Positions 20,524 to 31,563 of a stretch of DNA of 64,000 nt are shown piece after piece; within the stretch, counting starts at the first letter, position 1, and each line of letters opens with the position of its first letter. Origin of the DNA: Enoplolaimus lenunculus (Eukaryota > Nematoda > Enoplea > Enoplida > Thoracostomopsidae); NCBI GenBank assembly GCA_030248215.1, contig JASANG010003195.1, forward strand, positions 80,647 through 144,646, given 5' to 3'. Under the pieces are notes generated by a model that searched no databases, was not told the origin of the DNA, and saw only the letters and a program-made list of their open reading frames with translations. The position numbers and the translations under genes were made by a program.

Positions 20524-21237
20524 TTACCGTCGTTTGCCAAACGCAGCCAGTTTCCGGTTTAATTGACGTTTTTCTGGTTGATAAAATTGATTTTCTGGTT
20601 CCAATACGGCGTACTCGACGTTGCCTCGTTTGCCAAACGCTGCCAGTTTTCGATTTAAAGCCGGTCCTCGTTTGCCAAACGCAGCTAATTTACGATTCAG
20701 CGACGCTGAACGTTTGCCAAACGCGGCGAGTTTTCGGTTCAGAGACGCGCCGCGTTTGCCAAACGCTGCTAATTTGCGGTTTAGCGACGGTCCTCGTTTG
20801 CCAAAAGCCGCTAATTTACGATTGAGAGACGGTCCGCGTTTACCGAACGCGGCGAGTTTTCGATTCAGCGACGAACCGCGTTTGTCGTCAACGTCGACCA
20901 AATCATCGACGCCGCCGTCGCTGTCGACCAATGCGTCGTTGGCGACATACGACGGACCGTCTCCTGTGTCAAAAAGCGCTTCTGGCTCGCGTTTACCGAA
21001 CGCTGCCAGTTTGCGATTGAGAGACGGTCCTCGTTTTCCAAACGCGGCAAGTTTACGATTCATCGGGATCCGTTTCGCGTCTTCACCGACGTAGAACGGT
21101 CCCAGTGAATCGTAAACGTCGTAGCCTGAAATCTGGCTGGCGTTTGCAGTATTACTCTTGGATGCTAGCAGATGCCCGTAGATTAGGACGGTCCCAACGA
21201 CAATTAAGCATCGAGTTGTTACTGGTATACCCTTCAT
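20524..21237 (-). CDS. Neuropeptide precursor, nine NRKLAAFGKR repeats
   Basis: It encodes a 237-residue secreted prohormone. I chose the ATG at 21237; the frame extends four codons upstream only through a TTG. Residues 1-33 form a signal peptide with hydrophobic core CLIVVGTVLIYGHLLA. Nine copies of NRKLAAFGKR follow, usually as GPSLNRKLAAFGKR with variants GSS, GAS, SAS, GPA, IPM and QL in front. KR is the dibasic convertase site and the preceding Gly is the amide donor, so the predicted products end in LAAF-NH2. An acidic spacer (residues 84-118) sits between copies 2 and 3 and a second spacer at 205-224. RK inside each copy is a possible further cleavage site. The stop is TAA at 20526-20524. 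I do not recognise the peptide from any known family. The gene is convergent with the LIM gene. Confidence 0.9.
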   Translation of the reverse strand: MKGIPVTTRCLIVVGTVLIYGHLLASKSNTANASQISGYDVYDSLGPFYVGEDAKRIPMNRKLAAFGKRGPSLNRKLAAFGKREPEALFDTGDGPSYVANDALVDSDGGVDDLVDVDDKRGSSLNRKLAAFGKRGPSLNRKLAAFGKRGPSLNRKLAAFGKRGASLNRKLAAFGKRSASLNRKLAAFGKRGPALNRKLAAFGKRGNVEYAVLEPENQFYQPEKRQLNRKLAAFGKRR

Positions 21238-21506
21238 TTCTGTCAATTCTTACCAATAATTAATATTATAATTTACTTAATTACGTATTCGTTTGGGTAC
21301 TAAAATTAAGATAAAAATAATCGTTCGACCAAAAATTAGCAGAAATTTGCTTCGTTTTACAGAATTTAAAATTATATTTCGTCAAAGTTTACTGTTTTTA
21401 GATTAATTTTTATCTTTTTTTCTGCGTCAGAAATACATAGCTAATAAACCACAACATTTTGTCATACTGAACACATGAACAGGTTTCGGTGTTCTGTACA
21501 AAACAC
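21238..21506. other. Upstream region of the neuropeptide gene
   Basis: AT-rich, with ATTAATTATTGGTAAGAATT just upstream on the coding strand. I see no clear TATA box or start-site motif and cannot exclude a non-coding 5' exon further upstream. Confidence 0.4.
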
Positions 21507-21853
21507 TAAGGGTGGTGCTATACTTAACGTACGGGGTCGTCCGGTGCCGTCCGGTGCCGTCCGTCGTCACGATGCGGTATTGTTCGTGAGTTAATCGCGT
21601 ACGATACCGCACCGTCACGTAGCTTAACGGAAGGCATCGCACGATGACGGACGGCGTAGGACGGTGACGGACGGCGTCCGACGGTGACAGGCAGCGTCGG
21701 ACGGTGGCGAACGGCGTCGGACGGTCATAGACGGCGTCGGAAGCGGTGTGACGGACGGTGACGGACGCGTTGGACGGTGAAGGACAGATCTAACGGACTG
21801 CGCCGGACGGTGACAGACGGAGCCGGACGTCATCAAAAGTATATCGCCTTTCT
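21507..21853. repeat. GGCGCC element
   Basis: TAAGGGTGGTGCTATACTTA at the left and AAAGTATATCGCCTTTCTAA at the right. The core repeats GACGGACGGCGTCGGACGGT words, about 10-20 bases apart. Confidence 0.85.
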
Positions 21854-22167
21854 AACTGGTCATAAGATTGATACAAGAAACAATTTGATATACAAAATTT
21901 CAAAACGTCCCAAGGATGGTTTGGCGCTACAAAACCCATCCGCAAGGAATCCGTCTATAATTAAATGACATCAAAAGTTCGGCATATGATACCTTTGTCA
22001 TGGCGTCATTCTTCATCCTGCCAAAGTTTCAACTGTTTATCAGTGGCGGATCCAGAAATTTCTGACGTCATAAAATCTCGCGAGCAAAAAATGGGCTAAA
22101 AGCCAAACGCAATTTTAGTACTAAATCTTAATACAAATCTTTGTACAAGTGTCATTGTACAACAACC

Positions 22168-22567
22168 TAAGGATGGCGTTATACTTTCTGATGACGTCCG
22201 CCACCGTCCGGCGCCGTACCGCAACGCACGTGTATCCTCGTATGGCACATTTATATCAATTTGTAAACAAAAAAATTAACCCATATATATAACAGGGCCG
22301 GATCGTTTTCCGGAGGGGCTATAATAGAGTCAGTTTAACCTTCAGACTACTTTTCATGTTTAGGCTTAGGCTTAGGCTTAGGCTTAGGCTTAGAAATAGG
22401 CTCTTCTATACGCTTAGGCTTAGGCTTAGGCTTAAGCTTCGGCTTAGGAATATGGTTATACTACTGTTCCGGCCCTCTTCTATACATGTCCCAAAAATTA
22501 ATTTGTGTCATAAGGCGCCGTCCGGAACCGGAAGGCGCCGCTCGATATGTTTGGCGTCGTCCTAAAC
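22168..22567. repeat. GGCGCC element interrupted by a type A TTAGGC element
   Basis: The left end is TAAGGATGGCGTTATACTTT, followed by CGTCCGGCGCCGTACCGCAA. After the nested element it continues AAGGCGCCGTCCGGAACCGG to GGCGTCGTCCTAAA. The left arm closely resembles 48780-48890. Confidence 0.75.
22289..22490 (-). repeat. TTAGGC element, type A, nested
   Basis: CAGGGCCGGATCGTTTTCCG at the left and CTGTTCCGGCCCTCTTCTAT then ACATG at the right, with two (TTAGGC)4-5 blocks. It lies inside the GGCGCC element and is therefore younger. Confidence 0.88.
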
Positions 22568-22855
22568 CCAAAACATTTACTGTATACAGCAACAAAGCTA
22601 ATTAACCAATCACATATCGTCTAAATTAGGCAAACTTTTGCCAAACTAATGAGGCCGAACCGTTTGAGCATAGACAACTAACGAGAACGCTGGTTCCGAC
22701 TAAACTCAAACCAAATCATCGCTTTTGCATGGGTTTAAAGACCATTAACAACTAAATTACACTGTGACCGGAATTGAAATATTAATAATCTAACGTACAA
22801 AAATAAGCTTGTATAGACACGGATGGCTAAAAACTGAAAACATTACAAATTTTGG

Positions 22856-23480
22856 TTCATGTACAAATCAGGGACGGAACGTTTTTCTACGGTACTGCAA
22901 TATAGCAAGCGTAAAGCCCTATTCACACGTGCAAATTTTTGCACCGAAAACTTGTACGTGCAACTTGCATGTGCAAGTTTGGTCACAAAGCAGCTTGGAA
23001 GTTCTTGCAGCTGCAAATTATTCACTGGAATTCATGCTATTTAATTTAATTCGCATCTGTGAACGCAGTTGCAAACCACTTGAATTTCTTGCACCTGCAG
23101 TTTGATTGGTCAATCGGAATGTTCTTTTGAAAATACTTGCTGCTGCATGTATTTCGTGCACGTTGCAGCTGTGAGTTCTCGCTGCAAAAATTTGCACGTA
23201 TGAATGAGGCTTAAATCTCTGTTGCAAACCACTTGAATTTCTTGCACCTGCAGTCTGATTGGTCAATCGGAATGTTCATTTGAAACTGCTTGCAGCTTCA
23301 AGTATTTCGTGCACGTTGCAGCTGCGAGTTCTCGCTGCCAAAACTTGCACGTGTGAATGGGGCTTTAGACTATTTTTTGCTTAAGCTTAGGTTTAGGCTT
23401 AGGTATCAGCTCATTCATACGCTTTGGTTTAAGTTTTGATTAGAGCTTAGACTTGGGACTATATTTATGCTTCTGTTCTG
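22856..23480 (-). repeat. TTAGGC element type A containing CACGTGCA elements
   Basis: The left arm is CATGTACAAATCAGGGACGG and AACGTTTTTCTACGGTACTG. The right arm is GACTATTTTTTGCTTAAGCT to ATGCTTCTGTTCTGG. The middle is the CACGTGCA insertion. Confidence 0.75.
22913..23368. repeat. CACGTGCA element with duplicated right half
   Basis: A full copy runs from AGCCCTATTCACACGTGCAA to TTGCACGTATGAATGAGGCT (about 23213). The right half, from GTTGCAAACCACTTGAATTT to TTGCACGTGTGAATGGGGCT, then repeats to 23368. Confidence 0.85.
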
Positions 23481-24353
23481 GTTTGAGTTAGAACACACAT
23501 CGACAAAACAGTTATCAAGAGGCGCATCTTTACATCGACCCTTGAGTTACTCGCTAAAAATATACTTAAAATTATGTAAAACTGTTGCCGAATTAAATCT
23601 AGGTTTTACTTATATACTATGGTGCTTGGCAAAGTTTTACTTAATTTTGAGCAAACACAGAATTCTAAGCTTTACATTTATTTAATTAATCAGGAAGTGA
23701 CAACAGTGTTTTACTTGTTTACATTATTTAGCAAAATTTTTTCAATATTAAGTACACTTATACTTAAAATAGTTAGTAAAATATAACTAAACTATTTTAA
23801 GTATAGTGTTTTTACAGAGTACAATGAACGTCACCTAGCCGCAAGATGGGTGAAAATAGAAAATATTTATTTGGCAAACAGGATGGTATATATATTTTCT
23901 AAAAAAATAAACATAATAGGAAACAAATAAGAAAAATATTTCAGTTTTGAATAGTTTTCTTAGCATAACGACTTGAAATAACGGCAACTATATACTTTTC
24001 GGTTATTTTAGCGCCGTCGGGCGTAGTCTGCAGTCCTTCGGCTGCGTTTGTAACAGCGCAATAAGTCTAGCGCAGCCATGAGAATTTACTGACGTCACTT
24101 AAACTTTTAAGTAGGGTGTAATAGTTTAAGTATTTTGAGAAAGTTAGCTTACTTCGGCACCACGGCAAGTGCTCTCTGTTAATCCTTCCGAAATACGTGT
24201 CTTTTTTAATATATATAGTTTTCCAGAATTTAGAGCATTCTACGAGCCGTAACCTAGGGGACAGCAAAGGGTACCCCCACATAATTCAATTCTGACTCGA
24301 ACTTTTAAGCGTGTGGAATGTCAACTTGCAAATTGCTTTCCGCACTGAAATCA

Positions 24354-24532
24354 TGTAAAGGTCGGAAGCGGAACGTTTTCCTGCGAGACAACAATGGGTT
24401 AAGCTTTAGCTTTAGACTAGTTTTTTGATTAGGCTTAGGCTTATGTATAAGCTCATTCGCTCGCTAACGCTTTGGTGTTTGGGCTTACGCTTTAGGAATA
24501 TGCTTATACTACCGTTAGGGACCGGTTCTATG
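24354..24532 (-). repeat. TTAGGC element, type A
   Basis: CATGTAAAGGTCGGAAGCGG at the left, TTTTTTGATTAGGCTTAGGC in the core, and a degraded right end with ATGCTTATACTACCGTTAGG and GGTTCTATGCGTACAT. Confidence 0.75.
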
Positions 24533-24773
24533 CGTACATTATCCGGCTGTTCTAACATGGTTAGCTACCTGCGAGTCTATAAAACTATAAAGGTTTGGGC
24601 TCGGGAGTGGGACAAATTTTCCATCAAAATAAGTCATATCTAGGGCGCCGTATTACAAATGTTTGTGGCAAAAATTATTTTGAAACTTGATAAATTATTT
24701 GGAAAAAAAGAATATACGGTGGGCATCACGAGCACAAATGGTAACTTCGAACACGGGTCAAGGGTACAGGCGC

Positions 24774-25003
24774 CACTGTAAATTGTAACGAGTTGATTAA
24801 TCAATTCAGACAAAGAACTAGACATTTCTGGCTATTTCTGAGTTGATAACAGTAGGTATTAACTCACACTGAGTTGATTTAATTCCGGGTGAATTGACAA
24901 ATTAACTCACGATGAGCTGGATCAATTCTCGATTTCTGAGTTCCGAAAGCCTAATTCTGAGCTCAGACCTCAAGTTAAAATCAACTCACTGGAATTTACA
25001 GTG
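24774..25003 (-). repeat. GAGTTGA element
   Basis: CACTGTAAATTGTAACGAGT at the left and CTCACTGGAATTTACAGTG at the right, inverted. The core repeats GAGTTGATT/AACTCA words. Nine copies are seen in the window. Confidence 0.87.
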
Positions 25004-25267
25004 CGTAAAATCGACCATACACAACTGCTTAAGATATTCTCGATTACGTCATTTTAATGACGTGGATCTCGAGGAATGAATTTATTCAGCCGAAAAGTGT
25101 TGATAAATTTTGACCACTAAAAATAAAACCAAATGATGCGACAAATTTAAATTGTCACATGAATTGCATAAACCCTTACGATATACATGGTCTATGTTAA
25201 AAATAGAAGCCTGTCCACTAGGAAACCGGGAACCTATGGGACTATGGCGTACATGGACCGCGACGCT

Positions 25268-25478
25268 TCACTGCAAAAAATGGTGAATCAAATTGACTCT
25301 CTCCGACATAGGCTCTACGGGACTACAAAAACTGAGCCAAATTCGACTCCACCAGAGACAAATTCGACTCATTGAACCGCATGTGTGACCCGGGCGGAGT
25401 CGAATTAGACTCAGTTTGTGTAGTCCTGTAAAGCCTATTTCAGAGAGAGTCAATTTAACTCACCATTGTTTGCAGTGT
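25268..25478. repeat. AGTCAA palindromic element
   Basis: CACTGCAAAAAATGGTGAAT is mirrored by AACTCACCATTGTTTGCAGT. Internal GGCTCTACGGGACTACA and TGTAGTCCTGTAAAGCC pair as well. Confidence 0.88.
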
Positions 25479-25784
25479 TTTTGGTAATATCCTCATGGCA
25501 AAAATGGTTTCGGTTTTCAAGCAAGCGAACTACGGCTCGTATGTATATTTCAACAACAACTTTTTAACAAATTCCAAACGTGAAAATTTTTCTAATTTTT
25601 CTCTTTTTTTCCTACTAAGTGTCGATGTTCACTTTAGAGTCGATGATAACTCTTTAACAAGAGTAGTCAACCCTTTCCCGAATGAATATATGTTGATTGA
25701 AATACAAATTTCAAACTTGGGTTCAAATCGTGGAACTCTCCCAAGTGAGTTAGCAAAAAATTGTTGATTTGATCAATAGTCGAT

Positions 25785-25880
25785 GAGTCGATTGTCCGTC
25801 TTGGTTGGAACTGAGGGACATCAGACCTTTCTACCAAGCAGCTGGAAAAGCTGGCTTTGCATCCTTCGCTTACCCCACTC
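25785..25880 (-). repeat. SINE-like fragment
   Basis: GGGACATCAGACCTTTCTAC and CAAGCAGCTGGAAAAGC match the tail side of the SINE-like copies at 12320 and 58195. The tRNA-like body is lost. Confidence 0.65.
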
Positions 25881-26046
25881 TCATTTTAGGGGTGGTGATG
25901 TTTGACGCTTAAACCGTAAAATTTGAACACTTTTTAAAAATGCATACGGGTGTTGGTATATGCGGTGTAACATGTGTTTGTGCATAGTATATCTAATGTA
26001 AGACACATGCATACACGTGCACATATGGTACTAAAGAAAAATTATA

Positions 26047-26120
26047 ATACCGGCCGCGTGGCGAAATGGGTAGCGCGCTTGACTCGCGAGCGAGAGGTTC
26101 GAGGTTCGATTATCGGAGTG
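26047..26120 (+). pseudogene. tRNA-like sequence, probably a pseudogene or SINE head
   Basis: GGCCGCGTGGCGAAATGGGT through GAGGTTCGATTATCGGAGTG and GCC resembles a tRNA with A and B boxes. G53 would face A61, so the T-stem closing pair is lost, the anticodon stem is mismatched and the acceptor stem is imperfect. I do not call it a functional tRNA gene. Confidence 0.5.
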
Positions 26121-26189
26121 GCCATATGTTTTGTAAAAATTAATCGAAAACCATGTATATTCGCAGTACTTCGAGGAAAGTGGTCGCTA

Positions 26190-26337
26190 CAATTAGGGTT
26201 AATTGACATCATGGACTCTAATTATTGTTTAGGGACTCTATCCGCTCGCGGACTCTTATTAGGGATACGGACTCCTATTGATTCGGACTCAAACTGGAGA
26301 CCCCTCTTATCACCCCCCTAATATTCGGGTCAATACA
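26190..26337. repeat. GACCCGAATAA element, 3' part
   Basis: ATTAGGGTTAATTGACATCA, GACTCTATCCGCTCGCGGAC, TCTTATTAGGGATACGGACT and an end ATTCGGGTCAATACAGTA match the right half of the full copy at 51399-51837. Confidence 0.78.
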
Positions 26338-26791
26338 GTAGTGATTATCTACTTTTGATTTGATCAAGCTAATCTAGATACACTATTACTAGAACTGGCG
26401 TGTACACACATAGCACCAACGTTTCTTACAATAGAAAAAATAGTTACCTGTCCTAACTTAATATAATTTGCTAATATATGACATCGGCGCATCAAAAACT
26501 TTGAAATTTAAGCGGTTTTGTTTTACCTGAAAATAAATTATAAACAAATTACCTTCATACGCATCTTGTAGTACCAAACTTACGGTAACTCAATGGTTAT
26601 ACAACAACCGACAGGTAATCAATACATCGTGGGCATGAGCCCCCAATCTATACGCAGTAAAATTTTCGTGAAGGACTATATATGGTATTACTCTTTTAAG
26701 CTTATAATTTCACAGTTCACAAAGGAAATATTACCGCTAACTCTTTCCCGCATAATCTAATATACTTATGCTCTGCGCTATTTTTTAGGCC

Positions 26792-27005
26792 AAAGTATGG
26801 AACAGGGCCGTAACTGTAGTATAAACATATTCCTAAGCTTAAGCCTAAGCGCAAGAATGAGCTTACACCTAAACCAGATACGAAGCTTAAGCCCAAGCTT
26901 AAGCAAAAAAATAGTCTAAAGCTTAAGCAAAAAAATTAGTCTAAAAGCTTAAGCTTATTCTATTGCAGTCCCGTAGAAAAATGTCTTGCCCTTGACCTTT
27001 GGGCC
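26792..27005 (+). repeat. TTAGGC element, type A
   Basis: AGTATGGAACAGGGCCGTAA at the left; GTCCCGTAGAAAAATGTCTT and GCCCTTGACCTTTGGGCC at the right. TTAGTCTAAAGCTTAAGC is duplicated before the right end. Confidence 0.8.
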
Positions 27006-27294
27006 GTTTTTATAACCTCGCTCGGTGATCTCAAACCCCGTTTACACCCGACAGCCCAATGTTCAAATCGTAACTTGCAGCCCAAAAACCGAATAAAGTA
27101 TATTTATCTTTGAAACCCGAATGCAAGTTTTACGCCTTTGTTGCTTGCAGTTCTGTTCAAAAACGACAGTTTCGCTAAAATGGATCAGAATTTAAAATTT
27201 CGGGTCAATTTTGACCGAACGAATTGCGCTTGGGTTTGGATATAGATTTTGATCCAACAGAGGCTTATTTTATGGTCCAAAACTTGAGACAGAC

Positions 27295-27508
27295 TACACA
27301 GGAAAAAATAGTGAGTCAAATTGACTCTCTCCGAAATAGGCTCTGCGAGACTACACAAATTGAGTCAAAATTCGACTCCGGCAGAGTCAAATTCGATTCA
27401 CTGAGTCGCATGTTTGACTCTGGCGGAGTCGAATTTGACTCAGTTTGTGTAGTCCCGTAGAGCCTATTTCGGAGAGAGTCAATTTGACTCACCATTTTTT
27501 GCAGTGTA
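27295..27508. repeat. AGTCAA palindromic element, near-perfect
   Basis: GTGAGTCAAATTGACTCTCT at the left pairs with GAGAGTCAATTTGACTCACC at the right, and GGCTCTGCGAGACTACACAA pairs with TGTGTAGTCCCGTAGAGCC. This is the best-preserved copy. Confidence 0.9.
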
Positions 27509-27572
27509 TAGCAGTTAAAGTATACCCATATCATCGATTCGAGGACCACACACAGATTATGGTATATTATGA

Positions 27573-27718
27573 ACACAAGCCCGTAGCGTGCTAACCTTGC
27601 TAGGGAGGGCTAAAACATTTTCAGGAGCGGCATTCAAGGGTTTTCAATGACTTGCAAGCAAGATTAAACATTTTCTAGGGGGCCAAAGTTTTTCCAGGTC
27701 CCCCTTGGCTACGGGCCA
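27573..27718 (+). repeat. GTAGCC element
   Basis: CCCGTAGCGTGCTAACCTTG to CCCCTTGGCTACGGGCC, with GGGTTTTCAATGACTTGCAA in the core. Confidence 0.75.
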
Positions 27719-28589
27719 CTATGAACAGAAAAAACAAGTGACTTTAAATAATGTCAAGACATCTAAAAACTGTTTTTTCGAGTTCAAACCGAATACAACT
27801 TTTGCTGGTCAAATTTCTCATAAAAATGCCACTAATCATGGGTTAAAATTAAATTTGACTCAAAACATTGTGTCAGTTTGTATCGGAGGGTGTTTTGAAG
27901 CAACTCAGAAAACTGAATATTTCCTAAAAAATACCCAGTTCCTGGTTACTGGCTTCAGTTGACGACTGGAGCTTAAAATTTGTACAAGACGTGCTTATTA
28001 GGTTTTGTATAACCAAAAATACGCGTAGCTTACACCATACGCATGCCAGATTTTGAGTTAAATGCGCTGTTCACAGTATAAGCTTGTCACAAAATACGTT
28101 ATAAGGTAAGATTAACCCGAGACAAAATTTAAAATTTGGCACGCGTTAACCCTACCGTACCCTGTTTTTCTGTTACCCCTTAATTTTAAAATGAATAAAA
28201 TAAATACGGTTCAGAGTTTTAATATAAATGTTTCAAAATTTTCGACCCATTGACAATTGAATACTTTTTCAATTTTGTTTTATCTGCTTTTTACCTGTGC
28301 CTAAGCTTTTGCCTAAAATCTTTGGCTAAGACGAAGCCTAAACCTTGTGGCGAAAAGTGTATATGAATAAAGGCCTAATTTGTGCCAGTCTTGGTTGCAA
28401 CATTAAATATCAATACATTATCCCACAGCTAACACAGGCGTAGCTTGAATGTTAATATTTTGCGAAGGCATATTATTACCTTTGGTATTGGGTTGTTTTG
28501 TGAGCAAGCGTAATGAGCGAATAACATATCCGTCTAAAACTGTTCTTTCTTGGTTTTCCAGAAATTTTGATACAAAATATATCAACTTC

Positions 28590-29455
28590 GGTACGATAGG
28601 TTCCAACAAAAACTAATTGTTACCGAAACAGGAACAGGAACAGGAATTGAATTTTTGAAGGGATTTCGGCCCGAACAGGAATTCCGGTTGAACCCTGATA
28701 TGTATATTATATACAAATAAATAAATACATATATATATATATATCAAGGTTCCAACAAAAACTAATTGTTACCGAAACAGGAACAGGAACAGAAATTGAA
28801 TTTTTAAAGGGATTTCGGCCCCAAAAGGAATTCCGGTTGAACCCTGATATGTATATTATATACAAATAAATAAATAAATAAATATATATATCAAGGTTCC
28901 AACAAAAACTAATTGTTACCGAAACAGGAACAGGAACAGGAATTGAATTTTTGAAGGGATTTCGGCCCGAACAGGAATTCCGGTTGAACCCTGATATGTA
29001 TATTATATACAAATAAATAAATAAATATATATATATCAAGGTTCCAACAAAAACTAATTGTTACCGAAACAGGAACAGGAACAGGAATTGAATTTTTGAA
29101 GGGATTTCGGCCCGAACAGGAATTCCGGTTGAACCTGATATGTATATTATATACAAATAAATAAATAAATAAATATATATATCAAGGTTCCAACAAAAAC
29201 TAATTGTTACCGAAACAGGAACAGGAACAGAAATTGAATTTTTGAAGGGATTTCGGCCCCAACAGGAATTCCGGTTGAACCCTGATATGTATATTATATA
29301 CAAATAAATATATATACATCAAGGTTCCAACAAAAACTAATTGTTACTGAAACAGGTACAGGAACAGGAATAAAATTTTTGAAGGAATTGCGGCCCCAAC
29401 AGGAATTCCGGTTGAACCCTGATATATATTATATACAAATAAATAAATATATTAT
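28590..29455. repeat. About 146-bp tandem repeat, six units
   Basis: GGTTCCAACAAAAACTAATT begins units at about 28598, 28748, 28895, 29039, 29186 and 29322. Each has ACAGGAACAGGAACAGGAAT, GATTTCGGCCC, GAATTCCGGTTGAACC and a variable AAATAAATAAATATATATAT tail. Frames across the array are repeat artefacts. Confidence 0.92.
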
Positions 29456-30000
29456 ATATATGTATATATATAATATATACTGAAATCAAAACTATACATT
29501 GTAAGTTAACAGAAACATAATGTAAGCCATTGATAAGACCCTGAGTCAATACGCGAAACTTCTAATGAAGAATACTAAAGGTCAATATTCTATATAAGAT
29601 ATGGTTTGGCATTAATAGACCATATACAACATTTAGAGAGGTCATATATTTAACCCGAAATTTGTGGAACCACAGGAAAAAACCGCTTTTAACAGGTTTC
29701 AGAATAAAATTGTGCATCTTAGGTCAAACCTATTTTTAACTCCGCTATACTGATTGGTCAAAATTTGTACAAGTTGATGACATTCGTTTGACGTTCCCTT
29801 GTTCTGGAATTAATATTCTGACAACCGTAATCTCAATTGAATCTAGGGACAATTAAGTCTAGCGACTATTGAACCAACGAATTGAAGTTTACAAAAGTTT
29901 TAACTGGTTTTTCTTCAGCCAGAAGTCAACAACGGTAGTATTCTATTTTAGTTTTGATAATGTTCGATAACCTAAGCTGGTACGGGTTTAGATGCTATAG

Positions 30001-30335
30001 TCGGCCCATGTATGCAACAGGGCCGGATCGTTTTCCGGAGGGGCTATAATAGATTCAGTTTAAGCTTTAGACTAATTTTTTTTGCTTAGGCTGAGGCTTA
30101 GGCTTAGGCTTAGGCTCAGGAATAGGCAATTCCATACGCTTAGTCTTAGGCTTAGGCTTAAAAATAGGCAAATCCATACGCTTAGGCTTAGGCTTAGGCT
30201 TAGCAATAGGGTAATCCATACGCTTAGGCTTAGGCTTAGGAATAGGCAAATCCATACGCTTAGGCATACGCTTAGGCTTAGGCTTAGGAATAGGCTCATC
30301 CAAACGCTTAGGCTTAGGCTTAGGCACATTGAAAG
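30001..30335 (-). repeat. TTAGGC element type A with long hexamer blocks
   Basis: CCCATGTATGCAACAGGGCC at the left, GTTTAAGCTTTAGACTAATT, then five blocks of GCTTAGGCTTAGGC separated by AATAGGCAAATCCATACG. The blocks themselves are duplicated. The right terminus is unclear. Confidence 0.82.
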
Positions 30336-30477
30336 CTTCTTGTAGTCTTTCTCACTCAAGACATAAAGTATAGGTTTCGGTTCAGGTTAGCCTTTGGTTT
30401 AGTAAAAGGTTTAACTTTTATAGTTATAGGTTTAGGCTTTAGGCTTTAGGCGTGGGAAAAGGCTTAGGCAAAGATGC

Positions 30478-30665
30478 GCCGATGCATAGAACATGGCTGT
30501 AACAGTAGTGTAAGCATATTCATAATCATACGCCAAAGTGTAAGAATGAGCTTATACCTAAGCATAAGCCTAAGCGTAATCGAAAATTAGTCCAAAGCTT
30601 AAGCTTACTCTATAGCAGTCTGCCAAAAAAACGTCCTGGCCCTGATCTTTACATGGACCCATTTA
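30478..30665 (+). repeat. TTAGGC element, type A
   Basis: CGATGCATAGAACATGGCTG at the left and ACGTCCTGGCCCTGATCTTT then ACATGGACC at the right. Confidence 0.82.
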
Positions 30666-31291
30666 AGGTACAGGTTTGGGCTTAGGTTTAAGCTTAGGTA
30701 ATTACTATGGCATAGGTTTAAGGTTTAAGATTCGGCAAAAAGCAATATCCGTATCCGGTTACTCCTGTATCCGCTATAAAGCTACCGGATAACGGATATT
30801 TTAGGTGGGGGCCCCGACTTTCTTTGAATTTCTGACCAAGTCAACCAGTTGACGTTTTGATATGCTGAAGCAAAAATGAAAACTTGAAAATAATTCTAAT
30901 TCGACAAATATTTATCCTTATGCGTGGCGCTGGTGCCTGAAATAGTGCACAAATTTAAATTCTACATCCGTCCGTATAAAAATGCCCTGTTTGAATCCGG
31001 TATTATCCGGTCGCTCACTGCCTTTAACTAAACCTAAGCCTGAGCCTAAGCTTAACTGTAATGTGGGTACAATTGCACAAGAGCCAGTTAAAGATGTAAA
31101 ATTAATATTTTGATTGTTGATTATAGATCAGGTGTGAACAAAATGTTCTTGTCGGGTCTTGGCGTTTCAATGTGGCTCAGATTTTGCCTTAGACTGAGGC
31201 TTAAAGCATTAAAGTGTCCAGTTTTTCGTGAGGTCTCGATTCATGCAATGGTGATATATTTCGTTTCAGAGGGGTCATTATTGTAGAAAAT

Positions 31292-31563
31292 TTAATCCTT
31301 TATCACATGAATATTTTCAATATTATATGAAATGGAATTTCAAGGTAAAGATTCGATCCCCAGTCTCACGGGTGGCACTCGATTACGGTGACCACTGAGC
31401 TATAGAAGCTTGACGCACAAGCCCGAGGAAGCTCTCACGTCTTGTGGAGATTTTGCACTGCGCATATATGTTATAAATGTTAAACACTGCTCACACTGTG
31501 TGTACTGCTCGTACATTATTGTATTTAGTTGCTCTCAGTATACTCTATGAGTGAAAGGGTTAA
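31292..31563 (-). mobile_element. TTAA-flanked non-autonomous element
   Basis: TTAATCCTTTATCACATGAA to GAGTGAAAGGGTTAA. It has the same tRNA-like core as 6447-6714, including ATTCGATCCCCAGTCTCACG and CACTGAGCTATAGAAGC. Confidence 0.87.

Noticed and set aside
20621-21094. Plus-strand frame of 157 codons opposite the neuropeptide gene
   Set aside because: It is the antisense shadow of the repeat array; the minus strand has the signal peptide and GKR sites.
26047-26120. Functional tRNA gene
   Set aside because: Mispaired T-stem closing pair and anticodon stem; more likely a pseudogene or SINE head.
27705-27962. 85-codon plus-strand frame
   Set aside because: It starts within the end of a GTAGCC element and shows no domain, signal peptide or splice site.
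28590-29455. Direct terminal repeats of a retroelement
   Set aside because: Six head-to-tail units with no internal genes, primer site or polypurine tract between them; a tandem array instead.
30067-30359. KPKPKR-repeat and LSLSLS frames
   Set aside because: They are translations of TTAGGC blocks within a type A element.
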